DNA of 17,825 bases, from NCBI GenBank assembly GCA_949935895.1, contig CATLGL010000015.1:1-17825 (forward strand), in the 5' to 3' direction. Shown here in pieces: positions 1 through 8,696 of the stretch. The notes under the pieces were generated by a model. It ran no database searches. It saw nothing but the letters and a program-made list of their open reading frames with translations, and was not told where the DNA came from. Source of the DNA: an uncultured Clostridia bacterium (lineage in GTDB: Bacteria > Bacillota > Clostridia > TANB77 > CAG-508). Every line of letters begins with the position of its first letter. Positions within the stretch are counted from its first letter, which is position 1. The position numbers and the translations under genes are program-made.

Positions 1-81
1 ATCAATATCGATACAAACAAAGTAAATGTAGTATTTAAATTAAAAAATTCAAAAAATTATGGTATTGTAGAACCAGAATAA
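1..81 (+). CDS. C-terminal end of an unidentified gene
   Basis: Frame 1 is open from the window edge to a TAA at 79-81 and encodes 26 residues ending NYGIVEPE. It is followed after 8 bases by a strong terminator, which supports this being the true 3' end of a plus-strand gene. Codon use (AAA, AAT, TTA, GTA) matches the neighbouring genes. The fragment is too short and too lysine/asparagine rich to assign to a family, so no function is proposed. Confidence 0.55.
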   Translation: MNIDTNKVNVVFKLKNSKNYGIVEPE

Positions 82-89
82 GAATACAT

Positions 90-120
90 AAAAAGGCAGG
101 AATACATTTCCTGCCTTTTT
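90..120. terminator. Bidirectional intrinsic terminator
   Basis: A perfect 13-bp stem (90-102 with 108-120) encloses a 5-nt loop. It has an A-run on one flank and a T-run on the other, so it works in both directions. It would end the partial gene at 1-81 on the plus strand and the SASP gene at 192-398 on the minus strand. Confidence 0.9.
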
Positions 121-191
121 ATGTATTACTACGTAAAAAAACAAAAAATACATTCCTACCTTCATTTATGATAATCTAGTTTAGTAAAAAA

Positions 192-398
192 CTATCTACC
201 AATCATGTTGTTTTCAGCTTGTTGAATCATTTTTCTTACCATGTTACCACCGATTTTTCCAGCGTCTTTAGCTGAAATGTTTCCATTGTAACCATCTTTT
301 AAAGTAACACCTACTTCACTAGCTACTTCATATTTGAATTTTTCTAAAGCGTCCATAGCTTCTGGAACAGCTTTTATATTACTATTGTTTGATGCCAT
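192..398 (-). CDS. Alpha/beta-type small acid-soluble spore protein (SASP)
   Basis: This 68-residue protein is a DNA-coating protein of the dormant spore core; the family binds spore DNA, protects it from UV and heat, and is degraded at germination by the GPR protease. Visible family marks are the GPR cleavage region around residues 22-31 (YEVASEVGV) and the C-terminal half with KDGYNGNISAKDAGKIGGNMV, typical of the second conserved block. The start at 398 is chosen because AGGAGGTG lies 10-17 bases upstream and because MASNN is a normal SASP beginning; the frame stays open further upstream but that stretch is low-complexity and not SASP-like. The length is normal for the family. Expression is expected in the forespore under sigma-G, but I could not define a convincing sigma-G promoter by eye. 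Confidence 0.95.
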   Translation of the reverse strand: MASNNSNIKAVPEAMDALEKFKYEVASEVGVTLKDGYNGNISAKDAGKIGGNMVRKMIQQAENNMIGR

Positions 399-544
399 CG
401 TTGTTTCACCTCCTGCAAAAAAATATTTTATTACATTTTTGAAAAAACATTCTTGCTTCTTCGTTATATAGAATGTGCAATAAAATTTAAAATAAACTGG
501 TAATTTTTTCATTTGTTAAATATGTGAAAATCTTGTGATTTTAG

Positions 545-573
545 TTGTAAAAAAAATTTTTTATTTGTATAAT
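545..573 (+). promoter_or_regulatory. Sigma-A promoter for the HAD phosphatase gene
   Basis: TTGTAA (545-550), a 17-bp spacer and TATAAT (568-573) precede the gene at 606. The predicted transcription start is near 580, giving a short leader with an AAGGAG ribosome binding site at 593-598. Confidence 0.7.
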
Positions 574-605
574 AAAAACGAAAAACATAAGAAAAGGAGA
601 ACAAA

Positions 606-1489
606 ATGTATAAGTTAATCGCGATTGATTTAGATGGAACATTGTTAAACTCATATGGTGAAATTAGTAACGAAAATAAAGAAGCAATTCAAAAGGCTAT
701 TAAAAAAGGTACAAAGGTAGTTCTTGCTTCTCGGAAGAATGCCACAGGCTGTAAAAACAATTGCAAAAGAAATTGGAGCAAACGAATATACAATTTGCGG
801 AAATGGTACTTTAATATATGATTTGCAAAAAGAAGAAATCATATACGATGCTTTTATGGAGAAGGATAAAGTATTAAACATTATTAAAATCTGTGAAGAA
901 AATAGTATTTATTATAACATATATACAGAAGAAGAGGTTTTAACAAAGGCTCTAAGTTATAACACACTTTTTTATGATAAAGAAAATAGTAAAAAACCAA
1001 TTGAAAAAAGAACGAATATCAATATTGTCCAAGATATTTATCATTATATAGAACAAAAAGAAAATATATCTATCCTAAAAATGACTATTTGTGATAGCAA
1101 CAAAGCTATTTTTGAACGTATCATTCAAAAATTAAAAAGGATATCTAAAATTGATATATTAGAAATTGAACATATGTCAAAAAAATTAATTAAAGATGGT
1201 AGTCAAGAAATACCAATTCAATATTATTATACGGAAATTTCAAAAAAGAATACGAATAAATGGACAGCCATTCAATATTTGTTACGGAAAACTAGGAATA
1301 CAAGAAAGTGAAGTAATGGCAATTGGAGATAACGCCAATGATAAAGAAATGGTAAAAAGAGCAGGCTTAGGAGTAGCAATGGGAAACTCGATGCTTTCAG
1401 CAAATGGGATTGGAGACATTGTAGTACAAGATAATAACCAAAACGGAGTTGCCCAAGCGATTAACCAATATGTGAATATGATAAAGTAA
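606..1489 (+). CDS. Cof-type HAD-family phosphatase, two +1 recoding sites
   Basis: Haloacid dehalogenase-superfamily hydrolase of the Cof/YidA type, a cytosolic phosphatase acting on sugar phosphates or related small phosphates; the exact substrate cannot be told. Read with one base skipped at 732 and one at 1285, the product is 293 residues, normal for the family. Motif I is DLDGT (Asp8, Asp10), motif II is Ser42 in ASGR, and motif IV is GDNAND (about 240-245). The skipped C at 732 falls directly after motif II Ser42 and before Gly43; the second lies in AIQYLL/GKLGI, just before motif IV. Without both shifts no frame carries all the catalytic motifs. The ATG at 606 follows AAGGAG by 7 bases. 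It could be called a pseudogene, but both lesions are identical in kind to those in five other genes here and no other damage is present, so I call it functional with recoding. Confidence 0.88.
732..734 (+). other. Recoding site 1: in-frame CGG read as C + GGA (HAD)
   Basis: Zero-frame codons are GCT TCT CGG. Skipping C732 gives GCT TCT GGA AGA ATG (A S G R M), the conserved motif II surroundings of Cof-type HAD phosphatases. Confidence 0.85.
1285..1287 (+). other. Recoding site 2: in-frame CGG read as C + GGA (HAD)
   Basis: Zero-frame codons are TTG TTA CGG. Skipping C1285 gives L L G K L G I Q, continuing into the motif IV region. Without the skip a stop appears within nine codons. Confidence 0.85.
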
Positions 1490-1544
1490 ATATTACAGCT
1501 AGATTACAACAGGATGTTTTTTACATGACAACTATACAAAATGA

Positions 1545-1573
1545 TTGTATTTACTCGCATTTTGTTGTACAAT
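1545..1573 (+). promoter_or_regulatory. Probable sigma-A promoter of the pilus operon
   Basis: TTGTAT (1545-1550), a 17-bp spacer and TACAAT (1568-1573) lie 45 bases before the first operon gene. An 8-bp inverted repeat, ACAAAATG (1536-1543) and CATTTTGT (1558-1565), overlaps the -35 flank and the spacer, so it could be an operator. It could instead be a weak terminator hairpin for the HAD gene. Confidence 0.5.
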
Positions 1574-1618
1574 AAAATAAAAGTGAAATTTTGTCATATT
1601 AAGTAAGGAGGAAGGAAA

Positions 1619-2509
1619 ATGGCAACAAACCCAATGCAAAAAAAAGCAAGAAATTCAATGTTAATAGGAATTATTATAGGATTGATAATAGGTTGTATAG
1701 GAATCGCATTTTTCTTTATGCAAGCAACAAACTATAAAAAACAAATAGAGGAGGCAGCAGCCAATACAAGAAAGGCATATGCACTAAAAAGTAATATTAA
1801 ATCAGGCTCTAACATCACAATAGATGATCTTGTAGAGGTAAGTGCATTAAAAGATGTAATACCAACTGACTATGTTACATTAGCTGATATTACAGATAAA
1901 ACCATTGCAAAACTAGACTTAACCCAAGGACTTGTTCTATCAAAATCAATGATTCAAGAAACAGATGCAAAAATTACATCAGATTTAAGAGAACAACAAT
2001 ACAATATGATTGTATTACCACAATACTTGGACATAGATGATTATATTGACATTCGTATTACTTATCCGAATGGTCAAGATTACATTGTAGCATCTAAAAA
2101 ACGCATTAAAAACATTTCAGAAGATACAATTTGGATTGATATGTATGAACAAGAAACATTAGTAATGACAAATGCAATTGTAGAGGCTTATAAAGCACCA
2201 GGCTCAAAATTGTATGCAACAACATATGTAGAACCAGGTAACCAAGTAGATGCAACACCAACATATGTACCAAGTTCTGCAGTTATTAATTTAATGAATT
2301 CAGATCCAAATATTGTACAAGAAGCAAGACAAGCCTTAGCTTCAAGATATGCAGGTCTAATGACAAGAAGAGAGCAAGATATTAATCAACAATTAAATGC
2401 AGTAGGAGAAGAAGCACAATCAAACTTAGAAAGCAATTTAGAGCAAGAAATAACAAAATCAAAAGAAGCAAGAAAAGAATATATGGATTCGCTTAATGGA
2501 GCAATATAA
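1619..2509 (+). CDS. CpaB/RcpC-like SAF-domain pilus assembly protein
   Basis: 296 residues. One N-terminal membrane segment (about 14-34) is followed by a SAF-like domain (about 52-115: YALKSNIKSGSNITIDDLVE and later AKLDLTQGLVLSKSMI), the pattern seen in CpaB/RcpC proteins of Tad/Flp pilus systems and in FlgA. The rest is an extracytoplasmic beta-rich part, and the last 65 residues are glutamine/glutamate rich and probably coiled coil. In Gram-negative Tad systems CpaB works with the outer-membrane secretin; in a monoderm it must act otherwise, perhaps as a wall-zone guide for the pilus. First gene of the operon, with AAGGAGGAAGG just before ATG. The family call rests on the SAF pattern and on the CpaE/CpaF-like genes that follow. 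Confidence 0.75.
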   Translation: MATNPMQKKARNSMLIGIIIGLIIGCIGIAFFFMQATNYKKQIEEAAANTRKAYALKSNIKSGSNITIDDLVEVSALKDVIPTDYVTLADITDKTIAKLDLTQGLVLSKSMIQETDAKITSDLREQQYNMIVLPQYLDIDDYIDIRITYPNGQDYIVASKKRIKNISEDTIWIDMYEQETLVMTNAIVEAYKAPGSKLYATTYVEPGNQVDATPTYVPSSAVINLMNSDPNIVQEARQALASRYAGLMTRREQDINQQLNAVGEEAQSNLESNLEQEITKSKEARKEYMDSLNGAI

Positions 2510-2539
2510 GAAGGACTTATTACAAAATAGGAGGAAAAC

Positions 2540-3241
2540 ATGGAAACAATAGGGTTTATAGGATGTTATGATAAAATAGATTTAATTCTATATGTAGCGA
2601 AGGTACTTACAACAGTTGGAAAAAAAGTTCTTGTAATTGATAATACTAGCATTCAAAAAGCAAAGTATATTGTACCAGTAATAAACCCTACTAAATCTTA
2701 TGTAACAGAATTTGAAAAAATAGATATTTCTGTTGGATTTAGTAGCTTTGAAGAAATAAAGAAATTTTTAGGAATTCCACAAGAAAAAGAATTTGAATAT
2801 GATTTTTGCCTAATAGATGTGGATAGTAATCAAAATTTTGAAGAATTTCATTTAAAAAATAGTAAGAGAAATTACTTTGTTACTTCATTTGATTTGTATT
2901 CTTTGAAAAAAGGACTTGAAATAATCAATGAATTTAAAGAACCAGTAAAATTAACAAAAATTTTATATTCAAAAGATATTTTAAAAGAAGAGGACGACTA
3001 TTTAAATTATATTTCTTTAGGAACAAAAGCAATTTGGAATGAAAATTATAGAGTATATATTCCATTTGATAATGGAGACCAAAGCATTATTGTAGAAAAC
3101 CAGAGGGTTGCTAAAATTGGAATTAGAAGATTAAGTAACCTTTATAGAGAAAGCCTATATTATATTGCAGTAGATATTTTAGGAGACAATAAGGAAGCAG
3201 AGGTAAAAAAAGCATTTAAGATATTAGAAAAGGAAGTGTAA
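2540..3241 (+). CDS. Degenerate MinD/CpaE-like protein A
   Basis: 233 residues. The N-terminus (METIGFIGCYDKIDLILYVA, then KKVLVIDN at about 29-36) matches the start of MinD/ParA-type ATPases: beta strand, P-loop position, helix, then the strand with the conserved VLVID. The P-loop itself is lost: GCYDKIDL stands where GGVGKTT should be. The stretch YDFCLIDVDS (about 90-99) corresponds to the Walker B strand. It is therefore probably a non-hydrolysing partner in the MinD/CpaE fold. The next gene begins 3 bases after its stop and encodes a related protein, suggesting a heterodimer that localises or regulates the CpaF-like motor. The function is inferred from fold pattern and position. Confidence 0.55.
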   Translation: METIGFIGCYDKIDLILYVAKVLTTVGKKVLVIDNTSIQKAKYIVPVINPTKSYVTEFEKIDISVGFSSFEEIKKFLGIPQEKEFEYDFCLIDVDSNQNFEEFHLKNSKRNYFVTSFDLYSLKKGLEIINEFKEPVKLTKILYSKDILKEEDDYLNYISLGTKAIWNENYRVYIPFDNGDQSIIVENQRVAKIGIRRLSNLYRESLYYIAVDILGDNKEAEVKKAFKILEKEV

Positions 3242-3244
3242 AAA

Positions 3245-4096
3245 ATGGCAGTCATAACGTATTGGAGTAATTCAAAAAAGCAAACAGGACAAACCATGTC
3301 GCTTGCAGCAGTAGCAACAAGCATGGCAATAGAGCATAACTACAAAATGCTAATTATATCTACAAAATACGATGACAATACCTTAGAATTATGTTTTGGA
3401 GGAACTGAAAAAAATAGAAAGTTACTAAAAAAACTAATACAAAATCCAACAACTTCAGTAGATACAGGAATTGAAGGATTAGCTAAAATGGCTAATAGTA
3501 GTAGAATGACCCCAGAAACAATTCAAAATTATAGTCGAGTGATTTACAAAAATCGATTAGAAATTTTGTATGGTTATAAAGCAGAAAAAGATAGGCCAAA
3601 CGAAGAAGAATATCTTAAAATAAAAAATAGATATAAAGATATTATTCAAAATGCAAATAAATTTTACGACATGGTATTTGTTGATTTAAATAGTGGTTTA
3701 GAAGATGATATAGTAAGAGAAATACTAAAAATGTCAGATGTTATTGTTGTCAATGTAGAACAAAAAATTGACATGATTAATGATTTTAATGAATTAAAAA
3801 ATTCAGAAGAATTATTAAGTAAAAACAATATTATTTTAAATATAGGAAGATTTGACCATTTTTCGAAATATAGTGTTAAAAATATATCAAGATATTTAGG
3901 AATAAAAAAAGACATTTCTGTAATTCCTTATAATACGTTATATTTTGAAGCAGCAAGTGAGGAGGATGTAGCAGATTTATTCCTTAAAATTCGAAAAGTT
4001 GATGAAACCGACCGAAATGCAAATTTTGTAAAAGAAGTAAAACAAGCGGTAGAAAAGATTGTTTATAAATTACAAGAATTACAAATGAGAATGTAA
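3245..4096 (+). CDS. MinD/CpaE-like protein B with deviant P-loop
   Basis: 283 residues. The start MAVITYWSNSKKQTGQTMSL aligns with the deviant Walker A of MinD/ParA (KGGVGKTT), but the usual final GKT is GQT; the lysines nearby (SNSKKQTGQT, residues 8-17) might substitute. Other marks are KMLIISTKYDD (about 34-44, the second strand) and FYDMVFVDLNSGLEDD (about 140-155, Walker B strand) followed by SDVIVVNVEQ, typical of the switch and specificity strands. It follows the related degenerate gene by 3 bases and precedes the CpaF-like ATPase, the place of CpaE in Tad loci. It likely sits on the membrane and positions the pilus machine. A weak GGAAGTG just upstream suggests translational coupling. 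Confidence 0.65.
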   Translation: MAVITYWSNSKKQTGQTMSLAAVATSMAIEHNYKMLIISTKYDDNTLELCFGGTEKNRKLLKKLIQNPTTSVDTGIEGLAKMANSSRMTPETIQNYSRVIYKNRLEILYGYKAEKDRPNEEEYLKIKNRYKDIIQNANKFYDMVFVDLNSGLEDDIVREILKMSDVIVVNVEQKIDMINDFNELKNSEELLSKNNIILNIGRFDHFSKYSVKNISRYLGIKKDISVIPYNTLYFEAASEEDVADLFLKIRKVDETDRNANFVKEVKQAVEKIVYKLQELQMRM

Positions 4097-4118
4097 TAAT
4101 ACAAGGAGGAGGACCTTT

Positions 4119-6027
4119 ATGCTAATCAATTTTATCTTAATTGTAATAGTACTATTAGGAGCAGGAATGTTTTTAATGCGTTCAATTGCAAAAAAGAAAG
4201 AACAAAAAGTAGAACATGAAGTAGAAGTAGATGATAAGACATATACCTTAGAAAAAATGACAGAGTTTGTGAAAAAAAGACTTGATGAAATTACTAAGAT
4301 AAATTTATATGATATAGGTCTTTCAGAAGAAGAATTAAAAAGAAGAAAAAAGAAAAAATATGAACTAAAAAAAGCATTAAAAGGATGTACCTATGGTGAT
4401 GTAAATGATAAAAAATACGTAAAAGAACTTATTTATGACTTATTATTAAAAGAATATAATGTAGATGAAACCAACATATCAAAAGCAATTCCTTTTGATA
4501 TACCATCTTTACTAACTGACCAGGATAAGTTTGATATCTTAATTTATATGTATAAAAAAGAATTTGCTTATGAAGCATTAACACAAATTATTAAAAAATA
4601 TAATTTAGCAGTATTAAAATACATATCAGGAGAAACAAAACCATGTTATGTGATTACAGGAGAAGAAATAAGTGACATTTTTGAAAAAGAACAAATGGTA
4701 TTATCTTTTGCAGATAAATTAAATGTTGTTGTACAAAGAATTTACCAACATTATAAAGGATATAGTAGTATTGACGAAGTAAGAGATATGAATATTGATG
4801 GTGTATCACGGAGGAGTATCTGGACTTCCAGAATCCTTTTTATCACAAGTTGCACAAACCGATGGGGACTACTTAGACCAAGTATTAGAAAATAAAGTAC
4901 CACGTGCTTGTGATAGTATTTGGATTTTCTTCCAAGGTAAATCAATTCGTTTAGCCTTTCTTTCTTTTGGAACAGAAAGTGAATTAAAAAGAGTATGTCA
5001 AAATATTTATAAATATAATAATCCAGGACAATTATCTGATACAAATGGTTATAAAATCAACGAAATGAAGGACGGTTCACGTGTTGTTGTTGTACGACCA
5101 TCTTTTTCAGAAACATGGGCCTTTTTTGTAAGAAAATTTGACGTAAAACGTGCAACACTAGAACAACTAATTGTATTCCCAGGAAAAGAAAAAGCCATTG
5201 ATTTACTAAAATTTTTAGTAAAAGGGGCAAGAATTTTATCACTAACAGGAGAGCAAGGTTGTGGTAAAACTACCATGTTAATGGGTATGATTGAAAATAT
5301 TTATGAAACGATGAATATTAGGGTTCAAGAAACTGCATTTGAGTTACACTTAAGAAAAATTTACCCAACAAGAAACATTCTAACATTTAGAGAAACAGAA
5401 ACTATTTCTGGACAAGAAGGACTAGATGTTCAAAAGAAAACTGACGGTTCTGTTAATATTATTGGAGAGGTTGCAACAGACCCTGTAGCATCTTGGATGA
5501 TTCAAGCAGCTCAAGTTGCATCAAAATTTACTTTATTTACTCACCACGCAAAAACATTTCCAAATTTAGTAACAGCATTAAGAAACTCTATGTTAAGAAC
5601 AGGAGTATTTAATGATGAAAGAACAGCAGAAGAACAAGTTATTCAAGTATTAAACTTTGATATTCACTTAGTAAAAGACTTTAGAGGAAGAAGATATATT
5701 GAAAGAGTAACAGAATGTATTCCATTAGAAGATAAAAATGAATATACATTTGACCATAAAAAAGAAAAAACATTAGAAGGAAAAATTGACAAATTTTTAG
5801 ACAATGCAACACATTATTTTACAAAAGTAACAGATAGACAATTATATAACTATGTCAATATTATGGAATATATTGATGGAGAATATGTTTTAACAAATAA
5901 AATTTCAGACCAAAACATAAAAGAAATGAGAGCAAACATGGATGAAACAGATATGGAAGCTTTCGATAAATTCGTAGAAGAAAATTGGGGAACTATGAAA
6001 ACATCTACAAAAAGAAGCAAAAAATAA
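4119..6027 (+). CDS. CpaF/TadA-like secretion ATPase, one +1 recoding site
   Basis: Type II/IV secretion-family ATPase that would power pilin assembly or export. With C4809 skipped the product is 635 residues. The N-terminal part carries one hydrophobic segment (about 3-20), unusual for CpaF, then a basic helical region and the N-terminal domain that reads into GVSGGVSGLPES across the recoding site. The C-terminal ATPase domain has Walker A GEQGCGKTTM (about 377-386), an Asp-box-like stretch (FELHLRKIYPTRN), Walker B NIIGEV (about 445-450) and a His box with FTHHAKT. AAGGAGGAGG precedes ATG at 4119. Translation without the shift would stop at 4895, before the ATPase core. The single defect is identical to those in MurC and SpoVT, so I do not regard this gene as broken. 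Confidence 0.88.
4809..4811 (+). other. Recoding site 3: in-frame CGG read as C + GGA (CpaF-like)
   Basis: Zero-frame codons are GTA TCA CGG. Skipping C4809 gives N I D G V S G G V S G L P E, joining the N-terminal domain to the ATPase core without loss. Confidence 0.85.
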
Positions 6028-6066
6028 AACAAAAGAAAATGAAGATAAGGAGGTGCAAAAGTTAAA

Positions 6067-8145
6067 ATGTCAAATGAATTACTAATCTATGGACTATTTG
6101 GAGTAGCAGGACTATTTTTAATTGTTATTGTTGCTTATATAATTATGATGCAAAAAATGAATCATTCAGACATAAGGCAAGCAATGGCATTAAAAGCAGG
6201 AGTTGAAACAAAAAGTTTTTCAGCAGATGTTATTTATCAAAAATTGTATATGATTTATATTAAAATTCCTGGTATTAAACGATACTTAGTAAAACTAAGA
6301 AGAAGATTAGAAATTATTAATATAGAAGATGAATATTTAACAAGACGTCAAAGTGCCAAAGTTTTAACCAATGCACTACTAATTATTATTCCATTAACCA
6401 TACTAATTATTGCTTTTACCAAACAAAATATGTTACTAATGTCAATTTTACTTATTTTTGAAATCTTTATGATAGAAACAATTATTGATGGTATGGTTGA
6501 TAAGATGGATAATAAATTATTAAAACAACAGATTGATTTCTTTTCAGAAATTAGACATGCTTACCATGAATGTAACATGGTTGAAGAAGCCATTTACCAA
6601 GTATCACAAGATGATGAGTTAGAAATTTCTCGTCAAGCAGAAAAAATATATGAAGTATTGATTTCAGATGACCCAGAAGCAGAGTTAGAAAAATACTATG
6701 ATATTGCACCAAACAGCTATTTAAAAGAATTTGCAGGAATATCATATTTAACAAGAGAATTTGGTGATAGAAAAGACCAAAATGGGGCATCTCTATATTT
6801 AAAAAATTTAAACAATATTACACAAGAAATGCAAATTGAAATATTAAAAAGAGATAAATTAGACTATGTATTCCAAAGTTTATCTGTTATTGCAGCAATA
6901 CCAATCTTATTTATTGAACCAGTAAAGAATTGGGCGGTATCTCAATTTAGTTTTACCAGTCAATTCTATGATGGAAAAGGTGGACTAATTGTACAAACTC
7001 TAATTTTAATCTTAACATTTATATGTTATCTATTAATTCGAAAAGTAAAAGATAATTCTTCTACAAATGCCAATATGAAAAATACAGAAAATCCATGGCA
7101 AGCAAAACTATATAAAAATAGATTATTTAAAAAATTAGTCGATTTAGTAATGCCAAAACAAGGCACCAAAGACCATAGAAAAATAACAAGACTATTAAAA
7201 GATGCAGCATCAAAAACAAAAATTGAATGGTTATATGTAAACCGAATTGTACTTGCGATAACCATTTGTATAGTATCAATTTTTATGTTTTACCAAATCC
7301 ATAAAATATCAATTCATTATATATATGAACAACCATCAACAGATTATAATATTTTGGGGCAAATATCACCATCAGATGAAAAAAAAGCAATGCAAACAAC
7401 ACAAAAGCACAATTACTTTTTAAATCGATTTAAAGGAAAAACAGATACAACAAAACAAGAAATAGAGCATGCAATGAGATATTCTTCTTATTATGAAAAG
7501 GCAACAGATGATGAAATTGAAACAGATGCAGAAGCAATTTATACAAAATTGCAAGTAGTTAATAGTGAATATTTTAAATGGTTTGAAATGTTATTTTCAT
7601 TAGTATTTAGTTTTGTAGGATATATGGCACCAATATGGATTTTAATGTTCCAAATAAAAATGAGACAATTGGATATGGAAGATGAAGTAATGCAATTCCA
7701 AACCATCATACTAATGTTAATGAAAATTGAAAGAGTAAATGTTGAAATTATATTAGAATGGCTTGAGAGATATGCAAACATCTTTAAAGAACCAATTACT
7801 AAGTGTGTGAACAATTATGAAGCTGGTGCATGGGAAGCACTAGAGGAATTAAAAAATGATGTATCATATACACAATTTATCCGTATTATTGAAAGCTTAC
7901 AAGCAGCAGTAGAAAAGATACCAATTAAGGATGCTTTTGATGAGCTAGATACAGAAAGAGCATATTACCAAGAAAAACGTAAAGAATCAAATGAAAGACT
8001 AATATCAAAAAAAGGAATGATTGGAAAAGTAATTGGATTTGCACCAATGGTATGCTTATTTGTAGGATATTTAATTATTCCATTAGTTGTAATTGGTATG
8101 TTAAGTATGACCTCTGCATTTAAAGTAATGTCTACTACAATATAA
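6067..8145 (+). CDS. Double-length TadB/TadC-like membrane platform protein
   Basis: 692 residues with about eight hydrophobic segments (near 4-28, 94-118, 119-141, 267-290, 305-325, 390-415, 504-530 and 654-685) separated by long soluble charged stretches. This is about twice the length of a TadB or TadC protein, and the two halves each show the order membrane pair, cytoplasmic helical domain, membrane pair, expected of the type II secretion F (T2SF) fold. I infer a fusion or a joint equivalent of TadB and TadC, forming the inner-membrane platform on which the upstream ATPase works. AAGGAGGTG lies 11 bases before ATG, and the CpaF-like gene ends 39 bases upstream. No signature motif decides the family by eye, so position and topology carry most of the weight. 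Confidence 0.65.
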   Translation: MSNELLIYGLFGVAGLFLIVIVAYIIMMQKMNHSDIRQAMALKAGVETKSFSADVIYQKLYMIYIKIPGIKRYLVKLRRRLEIINIEDEYLTRRQSAKVLTNALLIIIPLTILIIAFTKQNMLLMSILLIFEIFMIETIIDGMVDKMDNKLLKQQIDFFSEIRHAYHECNMVEEAIYQVSQDDELEISRQAEKIYEVLISDDPEAELEKYYDIAPNSYLKEFAGISYLTREFGDRKDQNGASLYLKNLNNITQEMQIEILKRDKLDYVFQSLSVIAAIPILFIEPVKNWAVSQFSFTSQFYDGKGGLIVQTLILILTFICYLLIRKVKDNSSTNANMKNTENPWQAKLYKNRLFKKLVDLVMPKQGTKDHRKITRLLKDAASKTKIEWLYVNRIVLAITICIVSIFMFYQIHKISIHYIYEQPSTDYNILGQISPSDEKKAMQTTQKHNYFLNRFKGKTDTTKQEIEHAMRYSSYYEKATDDEIETDAEAIYTKLQVVNSEYFKWFEMLFSLVFSFVGYMAPIWILMFQIKMRQLDMEDEVMQFQTIILMLMKIERVNVEIILEWLERYANIFKEPITKCVNNYEAGAWEALEELKNDVSYTQFIRIIESLQAAVEKIPIKDAFDELDTERAYYQEKRKESNERLISKKGMIGKVIGFAPMVCLFVGYLIIPLVVIGMLSMTSAFKVMSTTI

Positions 8146-8160
8146 TAAGGAGGGGGTATT

Positions 8161-8674
8161 ATGGAAAATGCAGCAAAAGCACTACTAATAGCAGGAGGAA
8201 TCTTGATTGCTGTATTACTAATTGGATTATTAGTATATAGTTTTGGTAGTATGAATGGATATTTTGAAGAACAGCAACAAACAGAAAAGACAGAACAATT
8301 AACTGCTTTTAACCAACAATTTGAATCGTACAATCGAAAATTGCTAAGAGGAACTGATGTTGTATCAATTTTAAATAAGGTATTAGATAATAACAAAAAA
8401 TATGAATATGAAGATAATTATACAATAATAGCTGAATTTGAAATGAAGGAAGCAGTAACTTATAAAAAAAGCAATAATACTCGGAAACAATGAGAGTATA
8501 GGTACATTTAAAGTAGGAATAAGTTATAATCAAAATCAAATAAGTGAACTAAAACAGGACAAAGAAGGATTTAGTGATTTTAAAAGAAGAATTTTTGATT
8601 GTGTGGAAATACAGTATCACAAAATAACAGGAAGAGTAAGCTATATGAAATTTATAGAAAGACTTGATAACTAG
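8161..8674 (+). CDS. MENA-type pilin-like protein 1, one +1 recoding site
   Basis: Read with C8482 skipped, the product is 170 residues. It starts MENAAKALLIAGGILIAVLL, a polar head of a few residues followed directly by a membrane helix (about 7-29) as in small Tad pilins and TadE-like pseudopilins. After the helix comes a glutamine-rich helical neck with FNQQFESYNRKLLRGTDV, a motif repeated in the paralogues at 9210 and 9727. Beyond the recoding site the protein runs 63 more residues (NTGNNESIGTFKVGISYNQ and on), ending near a CVEIQYHKITGRVSYMKF block that resembles the C-terminus of the paralogue at 9210. GGAGGGGG precedes ATG. Without the shift it would stop at 8493 and lose this conserved C-terminus. 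No separate leader or prepilin peptidase site is obvious. Confidence 0.7.
8482..8484 (+). other. Recoding site 4: in-frame CGG read as C + GGA (pilin-like 1)
   Basis: Zero-frame codons are AAT ACT CGG AAA CAA TGA. Skipping C8482 gives N T G N N E S and opens 63 further codons whose end matches the C-terminal block of a neighbouring paralogue. Confidence 0.82.
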
Positions 8675-8696
8675 CTATTAAAAGGAGGGAAACAAG

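Noticed and set aside
724..1311. Separate short genes on either side of each frameshift (for example from 724, 1196, 4795, 12336, 16733)
   Set aside because: They start inside conserved domains without ribosome binding sites and are continuations of the upstream frame after the skipped C.
7965..8396. Minus-strand frame across the end of the platform gene and the first pilin
   Set aside because: Shadow of two well-supported plus-strand genes with good ribosome binding sites.
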